Positions 31,271 to 39,762 of a stretch of DNA of 64,000 nt are shown here, in pieces. The notes beneath the pieces were generated by a model, which saw nothing but the letters and a program-made list of their open reading frames with translations, made no database searches and was not told where the DNA came from. Source of the stretch: Sandaracinobacteroides hominis (GTDB taxonomy: Bacteria > Pseudomonadota > Alphaproteobacteria > Sphingomonadales > Sphingomonadaceae); assembly GCF_016464365.1 (NCBI RefSeq), contig NZ_JADCUC010000003.1:62001-126000 (forward strand), given 5' to 3'. The stretch's first letter is position 1; every line of letters starts with the position of its first letter. Made by a program: the position numbers and the translations under genes.

Positions 31271-33583
31271 CTAGAAGCTGAATCCGACCGTCGCGCCGAA
31301 CGTCCGCGGACGCGCTGCACCCGCCAACATCTGGGTGATATTCTGTCCGCCCAGATCGGTCGGCACCGCCGTCGGATAGGCCCCGGCGCTGATCAGGGCC
31401 AGTTCGTTCGTCAGGTTCCGGGCATAGGCCGAAACGGTGACCCCGCCGAAGCGAACGCCGGCCCGCAGGTCCACATTCATGTAGCCCGGCAAGATGATCG
31501 GCCCGCCAAAGGCAGCGCGATAGGCCGCGTTGAAGCCGCCGGGTTGCTCACTCACGATCTGCACATTGCCGCCTACCCAGGCCGCCGCATCGTCGCCGAT
31601 CGACCATTCATAGTCGGCCGCTAGGCTGGTATTCAGCTTCGGCGCATAGGGGAGCTGGTCGCCGTCATAGCCGCCGGTCAGGTTGGTCCCGCCACCGCTC
31701 GGCACGGTGTCGTCCAGCAGTTTCGCGTCGTTGTAGGCGAAGTTCAGCGTCATGGTCAGACCGGCGATGGGCCGGGCGATGGCCGTCAGTTCCACACCGA
31801 CGCTGCTCGCATCCTGCCCGTTGGTGTTCACCCCGACTGGCCCTGCCGGCGTATCCACCAGCCCCAGGATCAGGATGTCGCTCCAGTCGAGATAATAGAC
31901 CGAGGCATCCAGGCTGAAGGTCCGCTCCGGCGTTTCCGCCCGCAGGCCGACTTCATAGCTGATGAGCGTATCCGCCGAAAATTCGCTGGGATATCCGGCC
32001 GGCGGGTTCGGCGGGATGAAGTTCGGCCCACCCGGGCGATAGCCCTTGGCAACACGCGCATAGACAACAGTGCGATCGTTGATTTCAAAGCGTGGCGACA
32101 CCGACCAGGTGAAGACGCCTTCGGACGAAGAACCATCCTGCGGCGTTCCGGCACCCAGCTGTATCACCTCCTGAGTGGAACTCTGCGAGTTATGGCTGTA
32201 GCGCCCGCCCGCGGTGATATCGAAGCGATCGCCCAGATGCAGCGTCGCCGAACCGAAGGCCGCGACTTCCTCATATTTGGCGTCGATGGCTGCAGTCACG
32301 AAGTGCGGATAGGTGGTGCCTGCAAAGGTGAACTCGGTCGGCAGCAGTTGCTCGGTCGCCAGAGAGAAGGGCAGGTATTCCTGCGCCAGCCCGGTGTCCT
32401 CATGCGTGTAATAACCGCCGACAACCCATTCGAACTTGTCGTTGTTTGGTGAGGCCAGCCGCACCTCCTGCGTGAATTTCTTCACGTCGATGTTGTTCTG
32501 ATAGGCGACCCCGATCGTCCCCGGCGCCGCCGGCGCATAGAAGAAGTTGGCCGTCGGGCGGATCGAGTTGGTGCTGATGTCGCTCAGCTGCTTCTGGATC
32601 TGCGTGCTGTAGCTGGTAATCGAGGTGAGATCGGCAAAGCCCACCGCCCAATCGATCGTCCCCGAATACATCCGGTAGTCGACTGTATTGCTTTCGGCAA
32701 TCCGCTCATAGCGCGTCAGGTTGGATGTGTTGGCCCCGGTAATCGGGTCTGTTGGATGCATCGTCAGCGGATTGACGGTAAAGTTCGAAGGCGAACCGAC
32801 ATCGATATTCTGCGCCAGCGCAAACAGCCGAACCGAGAAATTATCGGACGGCGCAAACAGCAGCGAAGCGCGGCCGCCATAGATCTGCGCGTCGTTCACA
32901 TTCTTCGCGTTGCGTCCCGCGGCATCGATATAGCCCGCCGTATCGCGATAGAAACCACTTGCACGGAACGCCAGCGTCTCGCCCAGCGGCACGTTAGCCA
33001 TGGCGTTGGCATACCAGCTGGTGCCGCCGCCCTTGGTCGTTTCAACGCCGGCCTGCCCGCGCGCAATCAGCTTGTCGGTGCTGGGCTTTGCGGTGATGAA
33101 GCGCAACACGCCACCAAGCGCATTGGAACCATAGAGCGTGCCCTGCGGCCCCCGCAGAACCTCGATGCGCTCGATGTCGAAGGTATCGAAGTCTCCGGCC
33201 AGAATGCCGCCGTTGGAAAGACTGCCGCTCGCGCCGAACGGGCTGTCATCGACATAGATCGCAACCGTGGAACCGACGGAGCCGGTATTCACGCCGCGCA
33301 GGATAACCCGCGATTCACCCGGCGTATCCTGCGTCAGCCCCATGCCGGGCACCATCTTCACATAGTCGAGGAAGCTGGTTGCCTGCTGCTGTTCCAGCGT
33401 TGCCCCGCTCAGGATGGCAACGGATTGCGGCACCTCGAACAGCGTCTGCTCGCGCCGCTGAGCGGTCACGAGGATTTCTTCCATCCCGGTTTCAGTATCC
33501 ACGGCATCTGCCGCCAATGCCGGTGCGGCCGCCAGCACGATCGCTGCCATGCCGGCGCCCTGCAACCAATGACCCATCGCCAT
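31271..33583 (-). CDS. TonB-dependent receptor of the D-amino-acid-peptide locus
   Basis: A 770-residue outer-membrane TBDR. ATG 33581-33583 is preceded by GAAGGGA and opens a signal peptide (MGHWLQGAGMAAIVLAAAPA, cut near ALAA). The TonB box is EEILVTAQRRE, the plug holds VPQSVAILSGATLEQQQATS and RVILRGVNTGSVG, and the barrel ends with a terminal Phe (GATVGFSF). Its barrel type resembles receptors annotated for siderophores or complex organics; the substrate is not readable. It sits downstream of the first XRE-cupin regulator on the same strand, with two operator-like elements at 33690-33728 between them. I infer uptake of the peptide substrate of the locus. Confidence 0.9.
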   Translation of the reverse strand: MAMGHWLQGAGMAAIVLAAAPALAADAVDTETGMEEILVTAQRREQTLFEVPQSVAILSGATLEQQQATSFLDYVKMVPGMGLTQDTPGESRVILRGVNTGSVGSTVAIYVDDSPFGASGSLSNGGILAGDFDTFDIERIEVLRGPQGTLYGSNALGGVLRFITAKPSTDKLIARGQAGVETTKGGGTSWYANAMANVPLGETLAFRASGFYRDTAGYIDAAGRNAKNVNDAQIYGGRASLLFAPSDNFSVRLFALAQNIDVGSPSNFTVNPLTMHPTDPITGANTSNLTRYERIAESNTVDYRMYSGTIDWAVGFADLTSITSYSTQIQKQLSDISTNSIRPTANFFYAPAAPGTIGVAYQNNIDVKKFTQEVRLASPNNDKFEWVVGGYYTHEDTGLAQEYLPFSLATEQLLPTEFTFAGTTYPHFVTAAIDAKYEEVAAFGSATLHLGDRFDITAGGRYSHNSQSSTQEVIQLGAGTPQDGSSSEGVFTWSVSPRFEINDRTVVYARVAKGYRPGGPNFIPPNPPAGYPSEFSADTLISYEVGLRAETPERTFSLDASVYYLDWSDILILGLVDTPAGPVGVNTNGQDASSVGVELTAIARPIAGLTMTLNFAYNDAKLLDDTVPSGGGTNLTGGYDGDQLPYAPKLNTSLAADYEWSIGDDAAAWVGGNVQIVSEQPGGFNAAYRAAFGGPIILPGYMNVDLRAGVRFGGVTVSAYARNLTNELALISAGAYPTAVPTDLGGQNITQMLAGAARPRTFGATVGFSF

Positions 33584-33689
33584 TCTGAAATTCCCTTCTC
33601 TCGCAGGGCCGCCTTGTGGCGTGTTCCCGCAGACTGTCCCTGAGACGGCCCCAACCGTCATGAAAATGCATAAGATCATTCCAATCCGA

Positions 33690-33728
33690 GAATTTCAATC
33701 CCGAACAGGACAGTTTTTCAGTTCAGCG
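33690..33728. promoter_or_regulatory. Tandem operator-like elements upstream of the TonB-dependent receptor
   Basis: Two elements about 20 bp apart: GAATTTCAATCCCGAACAG (33690-33708) and GACAGTTTTTCAGTTCAGCG (33709-33728). The second matches GACAATTTTCCGTTCAGGAA at 47093 with few differences, and the first matches the neighbour of that site at 47074. They lie between the TBDR start and the end of the XRE-cupin gene. Proposed operators; inference. Confidence 0.5.
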
Positions 33729-33770
33729 TCTCCGGAAAGCCACGATGTGGCCGCGCGCAGGGCCCGGCGT

Positions 33771-34400
33771 TCAGGCCGCCACTTCTCCATGCAGGCTCAT
33801 CAGCGAATCCATCAGCCCGTCTTCGGCGCTCGAACAGACGCCCAGCACCAGCGCCTCCTCAAAGCCTTCGGCCACCAGATAGGCATGGCCCATCGTCGAA
33901 TCGATATAGATCGCCTCGCCGGGGTTCAGGGTCACCGGATCATAGTGCGTCGTATGCACCACGATCCGCCCCTCCAGCACATAGACCAGCTCTTCGCCGG
34001 GATGCGTGACCAGATCGCCGAACTCCTCGGTGCTGCGGGCGCGGATGCGGGTCAGGATCGGGATCATCCGCTTCCGGCGCAGGTCCGTGCAGAGATAATG
34101 ATAGTCGTAGTTGTCCGTTTCGACGCGCAGCGCCCGCTCCATCGTTCCGATGCTGCGGCGTGCCGTCACCTGCGGCACTTCGACATCCGGGCCTTCTGCG
34201 AACAGCTCGGACATCCGCATCCCCAGCCGCCGCGACAGCTGTTGCAGCTTGTCATAGGACAGCGTCAGCCGATCGTGCTCGATCTTGGACAGCGTAGAGA
34301 CCGGGATGCCGGTCTTCGCGCTCATTTCCTTCAGCGTCCACCCCTGGCGGCTGCGAAGGCCCCTCAGCACCGTCCCGAGTGTCGAATGCGTATCGTTCAT
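33771..34400 (-). CDS. XRE-family regulator with C-terminal cupin domain (copy 1)
   Basis: A 209-residue transcription factor. ATG 34398-34400 (MNDTHSTLGTVLRGLRSRQG) was chosen because it gives the same N-terminus as the paralogue at 43700. Residues about 10-65 form a HTH of the XRE type with recognition helix GIPVSTLSKIE. Residues about 110-200 form a cupin (THPGEELVYVLEGRIVVHTT; LNPGEAIYIDSTMGHAYLV), which usually senses a small ligand. It is transcribed divergently from the large hydrolase operon and upstream of the TBDR. The shared recognition helix with copy 2 suggests both read one operator family. The ligand is unknown; a D-amino acid or its N-acetyl form would fit the context. Confidence 0.88.
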   Translation of the reverse strand: MNDTHSTLGTVLRGLRSRQGWTLKEMSAKTGIPVSTLSKIEHDRLTLSYDKLQQLSRRLGMRMSELFAEGPDVEVPQVTARRSIGTMERALRVETDNYDYHYLCTDLRRKRMIPILTRIRARSTEEFGDLVTHPGEELVYVLEGRIVVHTTHYDPVTLNPGEAIYIDSTMGHAYLVAEGFEEALVLGVCSSAEDGLMDSLMSLHGEVAA

Positions 34401-34429
34401 CGAGTTCCAGAGCCCCACAAACCTGTTTG

Positions 34430-34449
34430 ACAATTTTCCAATTAGAACC
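34430..34449. promoter_or_regulatory. Operator-like element between regulator 1 and the hydrolase operon
   Basis: ACAATTTTCCAATTAGAACC carries the CAATTTTC-N-GAA core also found at 47074, 47093 and, more loosely, 33690 and 43603. It lies 30 bp upstream of the regulator start and about 130 bp upstream of the first operon gene, so it could serve both divergent promoters. Inference from motif recurrence. Confidence 0.5.
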
Positions 34450-34579
34450 ATGATGCTCCGATTGGGACGAAGCTTGCCTTAACGATAAGCGCTCCATCCA
34501 GCTCGTGCAAGCAGCGCAAGGAAGCCTGCAGCCATGGCGCGGAAGGACGCTCACGGGCAGGAGCATAAAGGGAATCTGC

Positions 34580-36574
34580 ATGCGGCGAATCATACGAGAT
34601 CTGGCAGTCGGGCTGCTCGCCCTTACCGGCACGTTCTCTGGCGCAATGGCGCAGGGCCCGGCCCCCGCCCCGGTCGCCGCGACGCCCGCGAAAACCGCCG
34701 CAATCCTACCGGCAGCTCCCGTCGGCTCAGTCCCGCTGACCAAGGCCGACGCGGACGCCTGGCTCGATGGGCTGATGCCCTATGCCCTCGCCCGCGCAGA
34801 TATCGCTGGCGCCGTCGTCGTCATCGTGAAGGACGGCCAGATTCTCACGCAACGCGGTTTCGGCTTCTCCGATGTCGCCAAGCGCACGCCAGTCTCACCG
34901 CAAACCACCCTTTTCCGGCCTGGCTCCGTCTCGAAGCTTTTCACCTGGACGGCGGTCATGCAGCTGGTCGAACAGGGCAAGGTTGATCTGGATGCCGACG
35001 TCAACAAATACATCGACTTCAAGATTCCGGACTATCAGGGCAAGCCCGTCACCCTGCGACAGATCATGACGCACACGTCGGGCTTCGATGAAAGCGCGCG
35101 CTATCTGATCAGCCCGAACCCGAACGATCACCTGCCGCTGGGCGAAGTGCTGAAACGCAGCCTGCCGGTCCGCGTCTATGCGCCGGGATCGACACCTTCC
35201 TACTCCAACTATGCCACCGCGCTCGCCGGCTATGTCGTGGAGCGTGTCTCGGGCCAGCCGTTCGACGATTATCTCGACGCCCATATCTTCAAGCCGCTGG
35301 ACATGCAGCACGCGACCTTCCGCCAGCCGCTGCCGCCGGCTCTCGCGCCGCTGATGTCCAAGGGCTACAAGACCGCCGGCACCGATGCCAAACCGTTCGA
35401 ATTCGTCCTCCCGGCCCCGGCCGGCAGCCTGTCGGCCAGCGGCGAAGACATGGGCAAGTTCATGCTCGCCCACCTCGCCAATGGTGCCGGCCTGCTGAAG
35501 CCCGAAACTGCGGCCATGATGCACGACTACCGCGCCCCCGGCGTCGGTCCGCTCAACACCATGGCGCTGGGCTTCTACGAGCAGCACGCCAATGGTCACC
35601 GCGCCATCGGACATGGCGGCGACACCCAGTGGTTCCACTCGCTGCTGATGCTCTTTCCCGACAGCAACACCGGCTTCTTCCTGTCGATCAACAGCCTCGG
35701 CGACCCCGGCGCCGCCGGATCGCTGCGCAACGCGTTGTTCCACCAGTTCGCCAACCGCTATCTCGCCCCGGTTCCGCTGGAACCGGCGCAGAAGCTCGAC
35801 GAAAAGACCAGGCGCGAACATGGTGCGCTGCTGGCCGGCAACTACGCCAACAGCCGCGGCGGCGTCGCCAGCTTCATGGCTGCCACCGGTCTGCTGGGCC
35901 AGACCAAGATCAGCGTCGACGACAAGGGTCAGGTTACCTCCGCCTCGTTCAACGGCTTCGGCCGCGAGCCGGTGAAGTGGGTCGAAGTCGCCCCGTTCGT
36001 CTGGCGCGATCCGCTCACCGGCGAACGCCTGGCTGCCAAGGTGGAAAATGGCCGTGTCGTCCGCGCCAGCATCGATCAGATCTCGCCGTTCATGGTGCTC
36101 AATCCGGTGCACTGGACGGTCGATGCCAAATGGCTGGTGCCCGCCATCAGCGCCGCACTCGGCCTTGTCGCGCTCACCGCGCTCGCCTGGCCGGCAGGCG
36201 CCATCGCCCGTCGCCGCCACGGCGTCGCCTTCCCGCTTACCGGAAGAGATCGCCGGGTATTCCGCATCACCCATGCGCTCGCATGGCTGGCGCTCGCCAT
36301 CTTCGCCGGCTGGGCAACGCTCATCACCCTGATGTTCGCCGACCTCGCCAATCTCGGCGGCAAGCTGGATTGGCTGCTCTACACGCTGCAGATCCTCACG
36401 CCGGTGGTTCTCGTCGCCTTCCTCGGCTTCGCGATCTGGAACCTGCTGCTGATCTGGCGCCGCAACTCGGGCTGGGGCTCAAGGCTGTGGGGCGTGCTGG
36501 TGGTGCTGTCCGCCATAATCTTCCTGTGGTTTGCCTGGTTCGGCAAGCTGATCGGCTTTGGAACGGTATATTGA
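34580..36574 (+). CDS. Secreted serine hydrolase (beta-lactamase/D-aminopeptidase fold) with membrane tail
   Basis: A 664-residue class C beta-lactamase-fold protein. ATG 34580 (MRRIIRDLAVGLLALTGTFS) starts a signal peptide and is preceded by AAAGGGA. The active-site serine is in SVSK (Ser116, Lys119) and the tyrosine in YSN (Tyr208-Asn210); HGG follows near residue 350. After a beta-rich linker, the last roughly 150 residues contain about four transmembrane helices (for example WLVPAISAALGLVALTALAW), so the catalytic domain is anchored on the periplasmic face. Family members are D-aminopeptidases, DD-peptidases or esterases. First gene of the operon; its TGA shares a base with the next ATG. 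Confidence 0.88.
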   Translation: MRRIIRDLAVGLLALTGTFSGAMAQGPAPAPVAATPAKTAAILPAAPVGSVPLTKADADAWLDGLMPYALARADIAGAVVVIVKDGQILTQRGFGFSDVAKRTPVSPQTTLFRPGSVSKLFTWTAVMQLVEQGKVDLDADVNKYIDFKIPDYQGKPVTLRQIMTHTSGFDESARYLISPNPNDHLPLGEVLKRSLPVRVYAPGSTPSYSNYATALAGYVVERVSGQPFDDYLDAHIFKPLDMQHATFRQPLPPALAPLMSKGYKTAGTDAKPFEFVLPAPAGSLSASGEDMGKFMLAHLANGAGLLKPETAAMMHDYRAPGVGPLNTMALGFYEQHANGHRAIGHGGDTQWFHSLLMLFPDSNTGFFLSINSLGDPGAAGSLRNALFHQFANRYLAPVPLEPAQKLDEKTRREHGALLAGNYANSRGGVASFMAATGLLGQTKISVDDKGQVTSASFNGFGREPVKWVEVAPFVWRDPLTGERLAAKVENGRVVRASIDQISPFMVLNPVHWTVDAKWLVPAISAALGLVALTALAWPAGAIARRRHGVAFPLTGRDRRVFRITHALAWLALAIFAGWATLITLMFADLANLGGKLDWLLYTLQILTPVVLVAFLGFAIWNLLLIWRRNSGWGSRLWGVLVVLSAIIFLWFAWFGKLIGFGTVY

Positions 36575-37569
36575 TGACCCACCTCACCCTATCCGCGCGT
36601 ATCGAGCTGTTTCCCTACAAGAAGCCGTTCCGCATCTCCGGCCACGTCTTTACCGAGACAGCGGTCGTGCTTGTCGAACTCTCCGACGGACAATCGACCG
36701 GACGCGGAGAGTCGGCGGGCGTCTATTATCTGAACGACGATGCTGCCGCGATCATGGCGGCGATCGAAAGCGTCCGCCCCGCCATAGAGGCAGGCGCCAC
36801 CCGTCAGGACCTGCAGGCGCTGCTGCCCCCCGGCGGCGCCCGCAACGCCCTCGATTGCGCCTATTGGGATCTGGAGGCCGCCCAATCCGGTCGCCCGGCC
36901 TGGCAGCTGGCTGGCCTCCAAAGCCCGCGCCAGCTTCCCACCACCATCACGCTGGGCGCTGACGCGCCAGAGGTGATGGCAGCAGCAGCGGCCACGCTGG
37001 ACACCCACCATATCAAGCTGAAACTCACCGGAGAGGCCGAGCTCGACGCTGCCCGCGTAGCCGCAGTCCGCGCCGTCCGCCCGGATGCCTGGATCGGGGT
37101 CGACGCGAATCAGGGCTACAAGGCAGACGCCCTTCCCGCGCTGTTCGACATGCTGCTTACCCACAGCATCGCCCTCCTCGAGCAGCCCCTCGCCCGCGGT
37201 GCCGAAGCCGACATGGACGAGGTTGATCGCCCGATCCCGGTCGCCGCAGACGAAAGCGTTCTGTCGCTCGCCGAAATGGATCGCCTGCCCGGCCGCTTCG
37301 ACGTGCTCAACATCAAGCTGGACAAGTGCGGCGGCCTTACCGAAGCGCTCGCCATGGCCGGGCGCGCCCGCGAAATGGGCCTCGACGTGATGGTCGGCAA
37401 CATGATGGGCTCCAGCCTCGCCATGGCGCCCTCCTTCCTCCTCGGCCAGCTCTGCGACGTGGTCGATCTCGACGGTCCCACCTTCCTCGCAACCGATCGC
37501 ACGCCAGCCGTCACCTACACCGACGGCAAGATCGATTGCCCGGCAGAGCTTTGGGGTGGAGCAGCCTGA
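36574..37569 (+). CDS. dgcA: Enolase-superfamily epimerase, DgcA-like (N-acetyl-D-Glu racemase or dipeptide epimerase)
   Basis: A 331-residue cytoplasmic enzyme of the muconate-lactonizing subgroup. Acid-base lysines are in IKLKL (Lys148, Lys150) and NIKLDKCGG (Lys248); Mg ligands are in GVDANQ (Asp177), LLEQPL (Glu203) and AADES (Asp226, Glu227). Two known activities fit: L-Ala-D/L-Glu dipeptide epimerase and N-acetyl-D-glutamate racemase (DgcA of the DgcN-DgcA D-glutamate pathway). The DUF1611 protein two genes downstream is the known partner type of DgcA, which favours the second. It overlaps the preceding stop (TGATG). Epimerase class is sure; the exact substrate is inference. Confidence 0.82.
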   Translation: MTHLTLSARIELFPYKKPFRISGHVFTETAVVLVELSDGQSTGRGESAGVYYLNDDAAAIMAAIESVRPAIEAGATRQDLQALLPPGGARNALDCAYWDLEAAQSGRPAWQLAGLQSPRQLPTTITLGADAPEVMAAAAATLDTHHIKLKLTGEAELDAARVAAVRAVRPDAWIGVDANQGYKADALPALFDMLLTHSIALLEQPLARGAEADMDEVDRPIPVAADESVLSLAEMDRLPGRFDVLNIKLDKCGGLTEALAMAGRAREMGLDVMVGNMMGSSLAMAPSFLLGQLCDVVDLDGPTFLATDRTPAVTYTDGKIDCPAELWGGAA

Positions 37570-37603
37570 CTCCCCTGACCTGAACACGAAAAAGGGCCAC
37601 ACC

Positions 37604-38752
37604 ATGACTCTCTCGCGCCGGAACATGCTGGGAAGCGGCGCCTCGCTGCTTGCCTTCCCGATGATCGCCAAAAGCCGGATCGCCCTGGCGGCAGGCGGCC
37701 CCGCCTTCTCGAAGCGCGCGATCGACGTGGTGAAGGAATCGCTCGTCATCGACATGCTGGCGCCGCTCAAGATCAGCCTCACCGCAGACGCCTACACCCG
37801 CCGCCTGACCGACGCCGAAAAGGCCGAGTTTCGCGGCAGCGGTATCACCGGATTCCACAGCGCCTGGGGCCTGGGCGGCCCCGACGCCTTCACCGATGCG
37901 CTGGAAAATCTGGCCGCCTGGCAGGGCTTCGTCGGCCGCAACAGCGACGTCTTTACGCTCGTCGGCGAAGTCGAGGACCTCGATCGCGCCAAGGCCCGCG
38001 GCCTCTGCGCCGTCATCATGGGCATCCAGAACGCCGAGCATTTCCGCACGGTCGAGGATGTCGCCCGCTTCCATCGCCTCGGCCTGCGCTGTTCGCAGCT
38101 CACCTACAACAGCCAGAACATGATCGGTTCCGGAAGCACGGACCGTGTCGACGGCGGCGTCAGCGACTTCGGGGTCTCCATCATCGCCGAAATGGAAAAG
38201 GTCGGCATGCTGGTCGACATCTCCCACTGCGGCGACCAGACCAAGCTGGACGGGATCCAGCTCGCCAAGGGCCCGATCGCGATCACGCACAGCAATTGCC
38301 GGGCGCTGGTCGATCACCCCCGCACCACCACCGACGAAGCGATCAAGGCGCTCGCCGCAAAGGGTGGGGTGATGGGTATCACCGGCGTCCGCATGTTCAT
38401 CAAGAAGACCGATCCCACCACCATCGTCGATCTCGTCGATCACATCGATCATGTCCGCAAGCTCACCAGCATCGAGCATGTCGGCATCGGCTCGGACGCC
38501 GATCTCAACGGCTATGACGACATGAAGCCCGAAGAATATGCGATCCTGAAATCCTCCTACAAGGCGAGCTACGGCTTCCGCGAGAAGATCGATACAGACG
38601 GCTTCGATCATCCGAAAAAGACCTTCACGCTGGCCGAGGAACTGATCCGCCGCGGCTATTCCAACGCCGACATCAAGGCCGTGCTCGGTGGCAATTTCCG
38701 CCGCCTGCTCGCCCAGACATGGACGCCCCGCCCGGAAGCAAAAAGCTCGTGA
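37604..38752 (+). CDS. Tat-exported M19-family dipeptidase with altered metal site
   Basis: A 382-residue renal-dipeptidase-family protein. ATG 37604 opens a Tat-type signal (SRRNMLGSGASLLAFPM) cleaved near residue 30. The M19 core is present, with VDISHCG (His208), ITHSNCRAL (His229) and GIGSDADL (Asp298) conserved. The first metal motif HxD is replaced by IDMLAP (residues 49-54), and the bridging Glu is Gln142 (MGIQNAEHF). A divergent M19 subgroup with these features exists, so this need not be an inactive copy, but dinuclear zinc chemistry is doubtful. M19 enzymes cut dipeptides, often with D-residues. It follows the epimerase after 34 bp and overlaps the next gene. Confidence 0.85.
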   Translation: MTLSRRNMLGSGASLLAFPMIAKSRIALAAGGPAFSKRAIDVVKESLVIDMLAPLKISLTADAYTRRLTDAEKAEFRGSGITGFHSAWGLGGPDAFTDALENLAAWQGFVGRNSDVFTLVGEVEDLDRAKARGLCAVIMGIQNAEHFRTVEDVARFHRLGLRCSQLTYNSQNMIGSGSTDRVDGGVSDFGVSIIAEMEKVGMLVDISHCGDQTKLDGIQLAKGPIAITHSNCRALVDHPRTTTDEAIKALAAKGGVMGITGVRMFIKKTDPTTIVDLVDHIDHVRKLTSIEHVGIGSDADLNGYDDMKPEEYAILKSSYKASYGFREKIDTDGFDHPKKTFTLAEELIRRGYSNADIKAVLGGNFRRLLAQTWTPRPEAKSS

Positions 38753-39762
38753 CGCGCAGCATCCCCCGCCCCTACCTCCTCTTCCTGGGGGACACGCAAA
38801 ACCCCAGCTACGCCAAGACGGCCTTTGGCCTCCGCGACTGGGCAGCCGACGACTGCCTTGGCGAAATCGCGCTGCCAACGGCGAGCGTCACCACCGGCCT
38901 GCCGCGTCTCTCCCCTGCAGACGCCCGCAAAGCCGGCGCCCGTTCCCTCGTCATCGGCGTCGCCAACGAAGGCGGCGTCATCCCGCCCGCCTGGGTGCCG
39001 CTCCTCGTCGAAGCGCTCGACGCCGGCCTTGATCTCGTCAGCGGCATGCACGTCCGCCTGGGCTCCATCCCCGAGCTCGCCGACGCCGCAGCGCGCAACG
39101 GCCGCCAGCTGATCGACGTGCGCGTACCCCCCGCCGGGCTTCCCACCGGCAACGGCCGCAAGCGCACCGGCAATCGCCTCCTGACCGTTGGCACCGACTG
39201 TGCACTGGGCAAGAAATACACCGCCCTGGCCATCGCCCGCGCCTTCAAGGCACGCGGCGTGGACGCCGACTTCCGCGCCACCGGGCAGACCGGAATCCTG
39301 ATCGCCGGCGGCGGCATGCCGATGGACGCCGTCGTCGCCGATTTCGAAGCCGGCGCCGCCGAGCAGCTCAGCCCCGATGCGGCGCCCGATCATTGGGACA
39401 TCATCGAGGGTCAGGGCTCGCTCTTCCACCCGGCCTATGCCGCCGTTTCGCTGGGCCTGCTGCACGGGAGCCAACCTGACCTGTTCATCGTCTGCCACGA
39501 TCCGGACCGCAGCGAGGTGATGGGCATCGCCGGCCTGCCGCTTCCCACCATAGAGGAGGTGATCGAACTGACGGTGCTGCTCGGCAAGCGCACCAACCCC
39601 GCCATCCGCTGTGCCGGGGTCAGCCTCAACACCTCGGCGCTTTCCGAAGCAGCCGCCGAAGCCGTCCTTGCCGCCACCTCCGCGCGTCTCGGATTGCCGG
39701 CGGCGGACCCGGTCCGCGGCGGCCCCGCCTTCGACGCCCTCGTCGACGCCTGCCTCGCATGA
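38749..39762 (+). CDS. dgcN: DUF1611 P-loop protein, DgcN-like D-glutamate N-acetyltransferase (copy 1)
   Basis: A 337-residue cytoplasmic protein of the DUF1611 family. I chose GTG 38749 over an in-frame ATG at 38719 because it gives VTRSIPRPYLLFLGDT, matching copy 2, and overlaps the M19 stop as GTGA. The P-loop-like motif is GTDCALGKKYT (residues 148-158), followed by FRATGQTGILIAGGG and EGQGSLFHPAYAAV. In the known D-glutamate pathway, DgcN acetylates D-Glu and DgcA racemises the product to N-acetyl-L-Glu, an arginine precursor. Both components lie in this operon. Identity as DUF1611 is firm; substrate is inferred from the partner. Confidence 0.83.
   Translation: MTRSIPRPYLLFLGDTQNPSYAKTAFGLRDWAADDCLGEIALPTASVTTGLPRLSPADARKAGARSLVIGVANEGGVIPPAWVPLLVEALDAGLDLVSGMHVRLGSIPELADAAARNGRQLIDVRVPPAGLPTGNGRKRTGNRLLTVGTDCALGKKYTALAIARAFKARGVDADFRATGQTGILIAGGGMPMDAVVADFEAGAAEQLSPDAAPDHWDIIEGQGSLFHPAYAAVSLGLLHGSQPDLFIVCHDPDRSEVMGIAGLPLPTIEEVIELTVLLGKRTNPAIRCAGVSLNTSALSEAAAEAVLAATSARLGLPAADPVRGGPAFDALVDACLA

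Noticed and set aside
37604-38752. Calling the metal-poor M19 gene a pseudogene
   Set aside because: The frame is full length with a Tat signal and conserved His/Asp residues, and a divergent M19 subgroup with such changes appears to exist.
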